Positions 8,091-17,084 of a stretch of 64,000 nucleotides of DNA are shown piece by piece. Made by a program: the position numbers and the translations under genes. The notes under the pieces are model-generated. The model did no database searches and was not told the origin of the DNA. It worked only from the letters and a program-made list of their open reading frames with translations. The first letter of the stretch is position 1. Each line of letters opens with the position of its first letter. This DNA is from Bacteroidota bacterium (lineage in GTDB: Bacteria > Bacteroidota > Bacteroidia > Chitinophagales > Chitinophagaceae): positions 1 through 64,000 of the forward strand of contig JAFDXL010000010.1 of the NCBI GenBank assembly GCA_018267955.1, written 5' to 3'.

Positions 8091-11000
8091 TTAATTTTTA
8101 TATATTAACACTTTAAGAACTGATTCATTTACCTCAATTTCAGTACCATCTGATATTGCAGGCACAATCTCTAACCTATCTGCCAAAATTTCCGTGCAAA
8201 TATAATCCCTAAAATTTAATATGGCAGATTTTAATGGTTCATGCTCTTCTATATTTACGCTGATACGGTCTGTAAGTTCTAAACCCGACTCTTTACGTAT
8301 TTTTTGAATACGATTTACAAGCTCACGGGCGTTACCCTCATCCTGCAATTCCGGGGTTACGGTGATGTCCAGGGCAACAGTAAGGTTACCTTTATTGGCT
8401 ACTGACCAACCCGGTATGTCTTCCGCTATGATTTCCACATCGTCAGTACCTATGGTTACACTTTCGCCATCTATTGTTAATTGATAGGTCTTTTGTTTTT
8501 CCAGCTCGGCTATCTGGTGCTGGTCCATTTGATTGATGGCAGCAGCAACACCCTTCATCTTCGCACCCATACGGGCACCGAGCGACTTAAAGTTTGCCTT
8601 TATTTTCTTCTTTATAAATCCTTCTGTTTCAGTCAGGTACTCTATCGACTTCACATTTACCTCTCCTTTCACCAGTTCTTCTATCAATTGCACCTGCCCT
8701 TTCATGTGCGCGTCCAATACAGGTATCAATACCTTTTGTAATGGCTGACGAACCTTAATATTCACCTTCTTACGCAGGGATAACACCAACGATGATATAT
8801 CCTGCGCCAGTTGCATACGTTCTTCGAGTTCCTTATCTATGATGCTTTCGTCCACATCAGGGAAGTCTGCCAGGTGAACTGACTTTGCTTCAAGACGATG
8901 GGTCACACCATTAAGATTGGTATACAACCAATCGGCAAAGAATGGTGCTATCGGGGCCATCATGATAGAAAGTGTTTCCAAACATTCATATAACGTTTGA
9001 TAAGCACATATCTTATCATGTTCGTATTCTCCTTTCCAGAAACGGCGGCGGCACAGGCGAACGTACCAGTTACTCAGGTGCTCGTCGAGGAATGTTTCCA
9101 TAACCCGGCCAGCCTGTGTAGGTTCGTAATCGTCCATATAGCCTTCCACTTCCTTAGCAAGGCTCTCCAGCGACGACAATATCCAGCGATCTATTTCGGG
9201 GCGCTGATCGTGCGGTATATACTTCTCTTTAAACGTAAAGCCGTCAACGTTAGCATATAAAGCGAAGAACTGGTAAGTATTGTACAATGTACCAAAATAC
9301 TTCCGTTGAACCTCTCTAATTCCCTCTAAATCAAAACGTAAGCTATCCCACGGACTTGCATTGGTTATCAGGTACCAACGGGTAGCATCTGCACTGTATT
9401 GCTCTATAGTGTCGAATGGATTGATGGTATTGCCGAGGCGTTTACTCATCTTATTGCCATTCTTATCCAGCACCAGGCCATTACTTACTACGGTCTTATA
9501 TGCTACGCTATCGAACAGCATAACGCCGAGGGCATGGAGCGTATAGAACCATCCGCGTGTCTGGTCAACACCCTCAGCGATGAAATCTGCCGGGAAGTTG
9601 TGATGCAGGGTCTTATCTGCATGGTTCTCAAACGGGTAATGTAATTGTGCATAAGGCATAGCACCACTATCAAACCATACATCTATCAGGTCCGGTTCGC
9701 GGGTCATAGCTTTGCCGCTATCGCTCACCAGCACTATCTGGTCTACATAAGGTTTATGCAGATCAGCAGCTAACGCTTCAGCATCCTGATTGATATTCAA
9801 TAACTTATTAGCCCTACTTATCTCATCTTTCAGTTCTTCTACACTACCTATTACACGTATTTCACTACCATCATCAGTAGCCCATACAGGTAATGGTGTA
9901 CCCCAGTAGCGGCTGCGGCTCAGGTTCCAGTCTACCATGTTTTCCAGCCACTTACCAAACCTGCCTTCACCGGTAGTCTTAGGCTTCCAGTTGATGGTCT
10001 TGTTCAGCTCTATCATCCTGTCCTTAACGGCAGTAGTCCTGATAAACCAGGCATCAAGCGGATAATAGATCACCGGCTTATCGGTACGCCAGCAGTGCGG
10101 GTAGGTGTGCTCATACTTTTCAACCTTGAAGGCTTTGCCATTTTTCTTTAATATATCAACGGCTATGATCACATCCGTATCCTGCCAATCCGGGTCATCT
10201 TTATAATTCTTTACATACCTGCCACTCAGCTCGCCCATGTAGTCGGTAAACTTACCTTCCTTATCTACCATGGTGAGGATACCTATATTATTCTTTTTAC
10301 CTACACGATAGTCATCTGCACCAAAGGCAGGGGCCGTGTGGACGATACCCGTACCATCTTCTGTAGTAACGAAATCACCGGTTATTACCCTCCATGGGTC
10401 ACCACCGGCTATCTCTGCCGTGTTACCTTCGTAAGGCAATAACTGCTCGTAACAGCAGCCTTCTATGTCTTTTCCTTTAAATTCCTTAACTATCTTCCAG
10501 GGTACCAGTTTGGTTTCCGCAGTATACCCTGCAAAGTCACCATTCTCCCCTTCCGGCTTAAAGTATTTATTGAGCAATGCTTTTGCAAGCACCACATTCA
10601 CAGGCTGATGTGTATATTGATTGAAGGTGCTAACCAATACATAATCGATATTGGCACCTACAGTAAGCCCGCAGTTGCTTGGCAGTGTCCATGGTGTGGT
10701 GGTCCATGCCAGGAAGTGTACCGGTGCGCCGTTCGTAGCCTCGAACAGGAATTCAGATTCCTTGTTTTGGATAGCGTTGAACATAGCAACGATGGTCGTA
10801 TCCTTTACATCCTTATAAGTACCGGGCATATTCAGCTCGGCATTACTAAGGCCTGTACCTGCTGCCGGGCTATATGGTTGTATGCTGACACTTTTATATA
10901 AGTATCCTTTTTCATGCAACTGTTTCAGTGCCCACCAGAGTGTTTCGATATACTTGTTATCGAAGGTGATGTATGGGTCGTTCATATCTACCCAGTACCC

Positions 11001-11420
11001 CATCTTCTCGGTAATATCCTCCCACTCCTTTTTATAACGCATTACCGCTTCGCGGCATTTCTTATTATAATCTTCTACAGATATCTTCTTACCGATATCT
11101 TCCTTGGTGATGCCCAGTTCTTTCTCTACACCCAGCTCTACCGGCAGGCCATGGGTATCCCAACCCGCCTTGCGGCGCACCTGGTAGCCCTGCATGGTCT
11201 TATAACGACAGATCAGGTCTTTAAGCGTACGGGAAATAACGTGGTGAATACCGGGCATACCGTTGGCACTTGGCGGCCCTTCATAGAAAACGAAGGGGTT
11301 GGATGCGTTACGGCTTTCTACACTTTTCTTAAATATATCATTAGCCTTCCAGCGCTGCAGTATCTCCTGCTCTATGGATGGCATGTTTAAACCTTTATAT
11401 TCTATATACTTATCGCTCAT
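8091..11420 (-). CDS. ileS: Isoleucine--tRNA ligase
   Basis: The 1109-aa class I aminoacyl-tRNA synthetase charges tRNA-Ile. The class signature is at residues 49-60 (PPSANGMPGIHH, with G-I-H-H as HIGH) and the second is NKMSKRLGN (KMSKS). The editing (CP1) domain has TTPWTLPSNCGL and GTGIVHTAPAFG-AD-D. The length and the C-terminal extension without a Cys zinc finger place it in the longer, eukaryote-like IleRS class common in Bacteroidota. I start at ATG 11420 (MSDKYIEYKG). The track alternative four codons upstream would use TTG. It heads a two-gene unit with the H1-like/DksA gene. Confidence 0.97.
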   Translation of the reverse strand: MSDKYIEYKGLNMPSIEQEILQRWKANDIFKKSVESRNASNPFVFYEGPPSANGMPGIHHVISRTLKDLICRYKTMQGYQVRRKAGWDTHGLPVELGVEKELGITKEDIGKKISVEDYNKKCREAVMRYKKEWEDITEKMGYWVDMNDPYITFDNKYIETLWWALKQLHEKGYLYKSVSIQPYSPAAGTGLSNAELNMPGTYKDVKDTTIVAMFNAIQNKESEFLFEATNGAPVHFLAWTTTPWTLPSNCGLTVGANIDYVLVSTFNQYTHQPVNVVLAKALLNKYFKPEGENGDFAGYTAETKLVPWKIVKEFKGKDIEGCCYEQLLPYEGNTAEIAGGDPWRVITGDFVTTEDGTGIVHTAPAFGADDYRVGKKNNIGILTMVDKEGKFTDYMGELSGRYVKNYKDDPDWQDTDVIIAVDILKKNGKAFKVEKYEHTYPHCWRTDKPVIYYPLDAWFIRTTAVKDRMIELNKTINWKPKTTGEGRFGKWLENMVDWNLSRSRYWGTPLPVWATDDGSEIRVIGSVEELKDEISRANKLLNINQDAEALAADLHKPYVDQIVLVSDSGKAMTREPDLIDVWFDSGAMPYAQLHYPFENHADKTLHHNFPADFIAEGVDQTRGWFYTLHALGVMLFDSVAYKTVVSNGLVLDKNGNKMSKRLGNTINPFDTIEQYSADATRWYLITNASPWDSLRFDLEGIREVQRKYFGTLYNTYQFFALYANVDGFTFKEKYIPHDQRPEIDRWILSSLESLAKEVEGYMDDYEPTQAGRVMETFLDEHLSNWYVRLCRRRFWKGEYEHDKICAYQTLYECLETLSIMMAPIAPFFADWLYTNLNGVTHRLEAKSVHLADFPDVDESIIDKELEERMQLAQDISSLVLSLRKKVNIKVRQPLQKVLIPVLDAHMKGQVQLIEELVKGEVNVKSIEYLTETEGFIKKKIKANFKSLGARMGAKMKGVAAAINQMDQHQIAELEKQKTYQLTIDGESVTIGTDDVEIIAEDIPGWSVANKGNLTVALDITVTPELQDEGNARELVNRIQKIRKESGLELTDRISVNIEEHEPLKSAILNFRDYICTEILADRLEIVPAISDGTEIEVNESVLKVLIYKN

Positions 11421-11584
11421 CTTTGGTCTCAAAAACGCCTGGGTATAACGTCCGGAATAGGAACACTACACCTTAAGCTACTGAAAAATCAGGCGCGAAG
11501 TTAGGGAGAATTTTTGTGATTTGTTAGTTATAAAGGGTGATTTATATATGTAGCCTTTGCAGTTTACCTTACCTTTAACAGAAG

Positions 11585-11761
11585 ATGAAAAGGCTGTTCT
11601 ATCTCGTGGTATCTATTGCCATCACCCTGGTGTTGCTGGCTTTGTTCTTTAAGCCGTGGAAACATCAGTTAACTACTGCGGCTATCATATTCCTGCTTAT
11701 CAGTATGGCTATGTATTTCATTTATCTGGTACGCACCGGCAAACGGATAGATCGCTCATAA
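11585..11761 (+). CDS. Small two-helix membrane protein (58 aa)
   Basis: A short ORF encodes 58 residues, MKRLFYLVVSIAITLV at the start, with two hydrophobic segments (about 4-22 and 31-49) and a basic C-terminus (RTGKRIDRS). It is preceded by ACAGAAG at about 8 bp, and the codon use looks coding. It lies divergent from ileS and its stop is 4 bp from the convergent AraC gene stop. The family is not recognised. It is a plausible small integral membrane protein. Confidence 0.6.
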   Translation: MKRLFYLVVSIAITLVLLALFFKPWKHQLTTAAIIFLLISMAMYFIYLVRTGKRIDRS

Positions 11762-11765
11762 TACG

Positions 11766-12554
11766 TTATTTCTCCAGGAAGGTGTTGGGCCGCCTGCCCA
11801 TGATCTCGAGGAAATTATTGCTAAAACTGGGCATACTCTCGTAACCAACATCGTACGCTACCTCCGTCACGTTCTTCCCCGGGATGGATAATTGCTCTAC
11901 GGCCTTTACAATACGTACCAGCTTCATATACTGCACAAAAGGCATCCGCAACTCTTTTTGAAACAGGCGGGAGAGGCTTCGTTCGCTCATGGCAAATTGC
12001 TTTGCAAGGTCTGCCGTAGTTATTTTCTCATCCAGGTGTCCTGCTATATAATCCATCACCGATTGCATTTGCGGCAGTTCGGTAACCGGTAATTGCAGCG
12101 ATATACCACTACCCGACCGCTCTGGCAATATCATCTTAATAGCCTGCAGTACAGCTACTTCTTCATCTGTAACAGGTGTGGCAAGATCGAATTTCTCGGT
12201 ATAGCTGATCATTTCCCGCAGGAGGCGGTCTGCAAAGAATACTTTCAGTTCTTTATAAAAAGGATGTGTAAGCTCGTTGCAGGACATATATAAGGTACGG
12301 AAGATGAGGTTGGATGATTCGGTGATCACCCTATGCTCCAGTCCTTCGGGAATCCATGCTACGTGTTGCGATGGTATATAATAGATACGATCGGCCGTAT
12401 ACAAGCGCATAATGCCATGTTCGGCATAGATCAGCTGGCTGCGGGCATGGGTGTGCCAATCTGTTGCAGACAATCCCAGCTTTCTGTGAAAGGCACTGTC
12501 TTTCTTATCATATATAAGAGGACTGGTTTCGCAAATAATGGTTTGATGCTTCAT
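11766..12554 (-). CDS. AraC-family transcriptional regulator
   Basis: The 262-aa protein has an N-terminal cupin-like sensor (WHTHARSQLIYAEHGIMRLYT, residues about 33-53; then IPSQHVAWIPEGLEHRV). A C-terminal pair of helix-turn-helices follows at about residues 165-262: TTADLAKQFAMSERSLSRLFQK and then VTEVAYDVGYESMPSFSNNF, which is the canonical AraC/XylS second HTH. It is transcribed divergently from the MBL-fold hydrolase gene 77 bp away, and that gene is its most likely target. The inducer is unknown. Confidence 0.93.
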   Translation of the reverse strand: MKHQTIICETSPLIYDKKDSAFHRKLGLSATDWHTHARSQLIYAEHGIMRLYTADRIYYIPSQHVAWIPEGLEHRVITESSNLIFRTLYMSCNELTHPFYKELKVFFADRLLREMISYTEKFDLATPVTDEEVAVLQAIKMILPERSGSGISLQLPVTELPQMQSVMDYIAGHLDEKITTADLAKQFAMSERSLSRLFQKELRMPFVQYMKLVRIVKAVEQLSIPGKNVTEVAYDVGYESMPSFSNNFLEIMGRRPNTFLEK

Positions 12555-12631
12555 TTGGCGAGATTGAATAAACAGTTGTCGATCATTGATAAGCCCCTGC
12601 CCGTAACGCCCGGTAGCTTTGCATAAAATTA

Positions 12632-13504
12632 ATGCGCATGAAAAATATTTCGAGAAGAAATTTTACCAAAAGCACATTGCTTTTCGCTTTATATCATGTT
12701 ATAAACAAACCTTTTATGGCTACAGCAACAACAAAAAGCACACCTTCTTACAGGCTACTGAGACACGCAACCCTGCTATTGCAGATCAACGCGAAAAAGA
12801 TACTGGTAGACCCCATGCTAAGTAATAAAGACGCATTAGACCCCATACCGAATGCTGCTAACAATATACGCATACCCATGACCGACCTGCCCATTACGGA
12901 TGCAGAGCTAAGCAACCTACTGCAGGAAGTGGATGCCGTATTGGTAACGCATACCCACCGAGATCATTGGGATATAGCAGCGCAGCAGAGAATACCAAAG
13001 AACAAGCTGATACTTTGCCAGCCCATTGATCTGCAGAAATTTAGCGATGAGGGTTTTACCAATGTTACTGCAATTGATGACCATATAGAATGGAACGGCA
13101 TTACCATACACCGCACCAACGGGCAACATGGTACCGGTGAGATAGGCAAACGCATGGGAACAGTATCGGGTTTTGTATTGGCACATCATCATCACAAATT
13201 ATATATAGCAGGAGATACCATATCGTGTAATGATGTGGAGCAAGCTATTGCCCAACACCTGCCTACGCATATTATAGTAAATGGTGGTGGTGCACGCTTC
13301 CTACAGGGCGACCCGATAACCATGACCATAGAGGATGTGCTGACCCTAGCCCACTATACAAAAGCACAGGTAGATGTAGTACACCTGGAGACGGTAAACC
13401 ACTGCCTGCAGAAAAGGCAAGATTTCAAAAAAGCCATTAAAGAACAGAACCTCGAAAAACAAGTATACGTACCTGCTGATGGCGAATGGGTATCCATTAA
13501 ATAA
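12632..13504 (+). CDS. MBL-fold metal-dependent hydrolase (UlaG-like) with Tat-like N-terminus
   Basis: The 290-aa protein carries the metallo-beta-lactamase signature T-H-T-H-R-D-H-W-D at about residues 107-115. Later ligands are HHHHKLYIAGDT (central Asp) and VVHLETVNH (C-terminal His), like the UlaG/L-ascorbate-6-P-lactonase or YfbV-type 'metal-dependent hydrolase' branch. The N-terminus has SRRNF followed by a weak hydrophobic stretch (STLLFALYHVI), resembling a Tat signal. An alternative start at 12716 (MATATTKS) would give a cytoplasmic enzyme. It is divergent from an AraC regulator. The substrate is not known. Confidence 0.85.
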   Translation: MRMKNISRRNFTKSTLLFALYHVINKPFMATATTKSTPSYRLLRHATLLLQINAKKILVDPMLSNKDALDPIPNAANNIRIPMTDLPITDAELSNLLQEVDAVLVTHTHRDHWDIAAQQRIPKNKLILCQPIDLQKFSDEGFTNVTAIDDHIEWNGITIHRTNGQHGTGEIGKRMGTVSGFVLAHHHHKLYIAGDTISCNDVEQAIAQHLPTHIIVNGGGARFLQGDPITMTIEDVLTLAHYTKAQVDVVHLETVNHCLQKRQDFKKAIKEQNLEKQVYVPADGEWVSIK

Positions 13505-13519
13505 CACATCCATATATCT

Positions 13520-13815
13520 GTTGAGCATGTTCCAGGTGTTCAATAGTGTTCAACTGTTCCATGAATTGAACAAATTGAACAGTTGAACGGTGTTTATCTT
13601 GTTTACTTTGTTCATCTTGTTCACGATGTTCACCATGTTTACAGCGTGAACACTTGAACAGAACTGTTCCAGTGTTCCAGGTGTTCCAATGATGGAACGG
13701 TTGGAACATTTTCCAGCTTTTCCATATTTCCATGCTGGAAAATTGGAAAATGGAAAATTGCTGGTTGTTTTAGGTGTTTCATTTGTTTCATCCGTTTCAT
13801 GGTGAAACATGAAAC
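13520..13815. repeat. Upstream 'word-ladder' block: five multi-register hairpin modules
   Basis: Intergenic DNA between the MBL gene and the ConA/TonB-C gene is made almost wholly of five short words. Each is repeated 2-6 times at 7-11-bp spacing and then mirrored by its reverse complement. Module A (about 13521-13588) uses GTTCAA/TTGAAC. B (13591-13660) uses GTTCA or GTTTA, then TGAAC. C (13664-13708) uses GTTCCA x3 then TGGAAC x2. D (13709-13764) uses TTCCA then TGGAA. E (13767-13815) uses GTTTCA x3 then TGAAAC x2. Each can fold in several registers. The open frames seen here on the minus strand are by-products of the repeats. The same words recur at 15168-15496. Confidence 0.85.
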
Positions 13816-13873
13816 AGACTTTTTGTAGCATAATGCTCTCTCCCTATATTATGATTTCTTATCTTGATACGTC

Positions 13874-15166
13874 ATGACAAGAAAACTACTACCACTATTT
13901 ATCATACTACTCTATCTGCAATGTAATGAAGCATATTCCCAATCTCCTCATAATTCGGTAACCGACTACGACTATTATACTCCTGCCGACAGAGAGCCCA
14001 TCTATCACGATGAGTTTAATGCGATAAATGACAATAATAAAGACTGGATAAATAATGATGACCCATTCTTTCAATTAAAAGTAAAAGATGGTTGTCTTAT
14101 TATTACGAATAATAAAACTACCTATACCGCGTCAAACTATATCCTGCAATTCGGATATCTCAGAGATTTTGAATTAGAAATATGTGCTAGGGTAGAAAGC
14201 CCTAAACGCCGTGAACGTCACGGTATACTTTTCTGGGGAAGTGATTCCGCTATCACTCAAATGAATGGCCAATTCTTTTATTTCAGACATGGGCAACATA
14301 TGTTGTTTAACAAAACAGGCAAAGAACAAAGGAACAACTCCTTACCGGTACCCGACTTTACCTTTTATGATAAAAAAGATTTCAATATCTACACCATAAG
14401 AAAAGTAGATTATGACTATTACCTATTCATTAATCATGTATTCTGTAATAAATATCCTTACTTCCCTATAAACGGGCAGTTAATAGGATTGGGAGCATCT
14501 TCTAACGGCACAACAGCCTACTACGACTATATACATATTGATTATTTAAAAAGGCATGAACTGAATAACCCAACGGCTGAATATAAATCGGGTACTGCAG
14601 GTTTAAAAACTTATTTGAATGAACACCTGAAATTTACCCAAACAGCTGCTTATGAATGTATGAGGGGAAGATTTCTTGTAAGATATAGAGTGGATACAAC
14701 AGGTAAAATTGACAGTATTATAGCATTAAGTGCCTACGACATTTTGAATCAACAGACAATAAAAGCATTAACTGAGACGAACAATAACTGGTTGCCGGCA
14801 CATCATAAAGGTGTTGCCATGGTATCCTGGAATAAGATGGTGGTTGAGTTCAGATTAAATTCAAATGGAAATTGTCCACAACCTACCTATTATTATGATA
14901 TAGCTATGAAATATTATAAAGAAGGTAATATACCGGAAACCATAGAGAACTTTAAAATCTCAATTGGAGAGGATTTTGCAGACATTAAATCACTATATAA
15001 TCTATCGATGCTATACATTAATCAACAGCAATATGATAGCGCAGCTATTTATCTAAACCGAATAAATGAATTAAGATCGATACCCGAGCTCGACATCAAA
15101 CAGGTAAATGAGGAAATAGCCAAGACAGATGCAGACATATATATCAAACAATATTGCAAGTTGTAA
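13874..15166 (+). CDS. Secreted multidomain protein: ConA-like lectin domain, TonB C-terminal domain, TPR
   Basis: The 430-aa protein has a signal peptide (residues 1-22, ending EAYSQ). Residues about 35-225 look like a concanavalin/LamG-type sandwich (DFELEICARVESPKRRERHGILFWGS; IYTIRKVDYDYYLFINHVF), as in 3-keto-disaccharide hydrolase or laminarinase-type folds, but I see no catalytic motif. Residues about 240-335 match a TonB C-terminal (energy-transducer) domain: FLVRYRVDTTGKIDSIIALS...LTETNNNWLPAHHKG. Residues about 345-420 form two TPR-like helix pairs (AMKYYKEGNIPETIENFK; LYINQQQYDSAAIYLNRIN). No N-terminal TonB membrane anchor is present, so it is not a classical TonB. It is enclosed by the two word-ladder repeat blocks. 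Function unknown. Confidence 0.75.
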   Translation: MTRKLLPLFIILLYLQCNEAYSQSPHNSVTDYDYYTPADREPIYHDEFNAINDNNKDWINNDDPFFQLKVKDGCLIITNNKTTYTASNYILQFGYLRDFELEICARVESPKRRERHGILFWGSDSAITQMNGQFFYFRHGQHMLFNKTGKEQRNNSLPVPDFTFYDKKDFNIYTIRKVDYDYYLFINHVFCNKYPYFPINGQLIGLGASSNGTTAYYDYIHIDYLKRHELNNPTAEYKSGTAGLKTYLNEHLKFTQTAAYECMRGRFLVRYRVDTTGKIDSIIALSAYDILNQQTIKALTETNNNWLPAHHKGVAMVSWNKMVVEFRLNSNGNCPQPTYYYDIAMKYYKEGNIPETIENFKISIGEDFADIKSLYNLSMLYINQQQYDSAAIYLNRINELRSIPELDIKQVNEEIAKTDADIYIKQYCKL

Positions 15167-15167
15167 C

Positions 15168-15496
15168 ATTCCATTTTCCAATTTTCCATTTTCCACCCTG
15201 GAATATTGGAAAACTGGAAAATCCTGTATTGTTTCATTGTTTCATTATGAAACAGTGAAACAGATGAAACAAGTGAAACACTACTTTTAATATGTTCTGT
15301 TCACGTGTTCATACTGTAAACATGATGAACATCGTGAACAAGCTGAACAAAGTAAAACGGGAAAACTCACTGTTCAACTGTTCAATTTGTTGAACACCCT
15401 GAACAGTTGAACACCATTGAACACTTGTTCCGCTGTTCCACCGTTCCAATACTGGAACATCTGGAACGCTGGAACACCTGGAACAGTACGGAACAC
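15168..15496. repeat. Downstream 'word-ladder' block with the same five words in another order
   Basis: The block begins 2 bp after the stop codon of the enclosed gene. The module order is D' (TTCCA x4 then TGGAA x3, 15168-15222), E' (GTTTCA x2 then TGAAAC x4, 15229-15279), B' (GTTCA words then TGTAAAC, TGAAC x3 and TAAAAC, about 15292-15357), A' (TGTTCAA x2 then TTGAAC/TGAAC x4, 15370-15423) and C' (GTTCC/GTTCCA x3 then TGGAAC x4, 15425-15496). Copy numbers and spacers differ from the upstream block, so it is not a simple duplication. The shared element is the set of five words and the arrangement of each word followed by its complement. Confidence 0.85.
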
Positions 15497-15589
15497 CTCA
15501 ATTTTGGTACATATTTTGTTGAATCGACAGAAAACCTCCCTGCCTTATTTATCATGACATAATAATTCAATACTTTCACAGCACACTCT

Positions 15590-16348
15590 ATGAAGCACTT
15601 ACTACCTATATTGATGTTGTTGCTTTCCTATTCGTCTTATGGTGCGGACGATACCGTTACCTATAAATACAAGCACCCAAACCAGGCTTCCATCATCCCT
15701 TTTATCAGCTACTGCCCCGGCGGGCCCGATATGCTTCCTGCAAAACATGGGCTGAATGGTAGCTTTATCAACTACAGCGGACTGGGACTACGCGGGCAAT
15801 CCTCGCACAAATACTGGCAGGCGGGTATAGCATTAGAGGCTGGCGGCACACAGGCAAAGGCAAAGGTCAATAAAGGCTACCAGGATCCTGCAAGGCATGC
15901 ATTCAGCACCCAGCTCATGAGCGATGATATATATTGCAGGGAAAGATATATGGGTTCTTATATATACCTGCATGGCAAGATCGGTTTCTTACATCAGCGT
16001 ATACAGCTATTTGCGGGTATCATGGGCAGCCTCTCCGTTAACGGTGGTGCCAGCAACTATAGCTATTTTGAATATAACAGCCCCTCGGGCAAACTCTTAT
16101 TAATGAGTGCTCCATCAAATGGCTTGCTACCCGGCTATGGCGGACAGGCAGGCATTGCCGTAAAACTTGCAAAAAAATTATACCTGGTTGCGCAGGCGGA
16201 AGCACGCAAGACAAAGGCTTATGCCTATGTGCTGGATCCGCAAAGGGCAGATGATAGGTTTGATAACAACACCACCCTTCAATATGCGCATTACTATTAT
16301 CATTATTGGTACTACCCGGTATCTATTGGGGTAAGGTTTTCGAGGTAA
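15590..16348 (+). CDS. Secreted hypothetical protein, possible outer-membrane barrel
   Basis: The 252-aa protein has a signal peptide (MKHLLPILMLLLSYSSYGA). The mature part has many short Tyr/Gly-rich strands and ends in YWYYPVSIGVRFSR, with an aromatic-rich terminal strand as in small outer-membrane barrels. I do not recognise the family. Its stop codon overlaps the next ATG (TAATG at 16346-16350), so it is translationally coupled to the following secreted protein. Confidence 0.65.
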   Translation: MKHLLPILMLLLSYSSYGADDTVTYKYKHPNQASIIPFISYCPGGPDMLPAKHGLNGSFINYSGLGLRGQSSHKYWQAGIALEAGGTQAKAKVNKGYQDPARHAFSTQLMSDDIYCRERYMGSYIYLHGKIGFLHQRIQLFAGIMGSLSVNGGASNYSYFEYNSPSGKLLLMSAPSNGLLPGYGGQAGIAVKLAKKLYLVAQAEARKTKAYAYVLDPQRADDRFDNNTTLQYAHYYYHYWYYPVSIGVRFSR

Positions 16349-17031
16349 TGACCTATATGACTAGAATGAACAGGCTACTATTAACAATAACGCTGCTGCT
16401 AAGCTTAGCTATAACAGCATATGCGCAGTCTGATGCACTTATTTACAGGTCTGTCCAGGATTTTTACAACAATAAGTATATGACTGCCAGCGTGTACCTC
16501 ATCCAACACGATAACGGGGATGATGAGTGGATTGGCGCTAATATCTATAAATTCAAAGCTGTTAAGAACAGACACCTGACGGTGGGGATCAAGGAAAGTT
16601 GTTTCGCCCTACAGTATCATGATTCGTTGTTTTTAAATTGTATAGACCTGCTGCATGTAAACGGCTATGCCAATGTGCTGATGCGTGCAGGGCCGTATTT
16701 ATTTTTTAATACCATAGCTTCTAATGTGCGCGAACATAGAAAGTATATACCTAAAGGGCCAAACGATAATGCTACCGCAGCAATGCTAGCAGGCGGGCTG
16801 ATCGGTGGAGCTGTCGCAGGAGCATTGTCCTCACCCGTTGCCGATCATGTGCGGGTAAACTACCTGTATAATATGGATACCGGCGAAACAGATGTAATGA
16901 CACCGGAATTGCTGGCAGGCATGTTATCTAAACGTACCGATCTGCTGCAACTGTATAGAAACAGCGGTATGCCCGATGACGATGGTAGCTATTACTGGTA
17001 TTTAGCAAGATTGTTTGGGATAGAAAAATAA
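16348..17031 (+). CDS. Secreted hypothetical protein with glycine-zipper segment
   Basis: I start at ATG 16348, coupled to the previous stop and with GAGG just upstream, giving a 227-aa protein. An earlier start (16306) would lie inside the previous gene and add unlikely residues. The signal peptide ends AITAYAQS. A Gly/Ala-rich hydrophobic segment, AAMLAGGLIGGAVAGALSS (about residues 150-168), looks like a glycine zipper that could insert into a membrane. The C-terminal part contains NMDTGETDVMTPELLAGMLS. No family recognised. Likely acts with its upstream partner at the envelope. Confidence 0.65.
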   Translation: MTYMTRMNRLLLTITLLLSLAITAYAQSDALIYRSVQDFYNNKYMTASVYLIQHDNGDDEWIGANIYKFKAVKNRHLTVGIKESCFALQYHDSLFLNCIDLLHVNGYANVLMRAGPYLFFNTIASNVREHRKYIPKGPNDNATAAMLAGGLIGGAVAGALSSPVADHVRVNYLYNMDTGETDVMTPELLAGMLSKRTDLLQLYRNSGMPDDDGSYYWYLARLFGIEK

Positions 17032-17084
17032 GCTAAACGATACTAATATTTATCGCCTTTCATCACATGTGCTGTTGGCAAAGA

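Noticed and set aside
13497-13831. Two minus-strand frames with repetitive Phe/His/Asn-rich protein
   Set aside because: They are made wholly of the word-ladder repeat and have no ordinary codon use.
13520-15496. Possible CRISPR array
   Set aside because: The repeats are 5-6 bp, spacers are 2-5 bp, and each module switches to the reverse complement. There are no 25-40-bp repeats and no cas genes.
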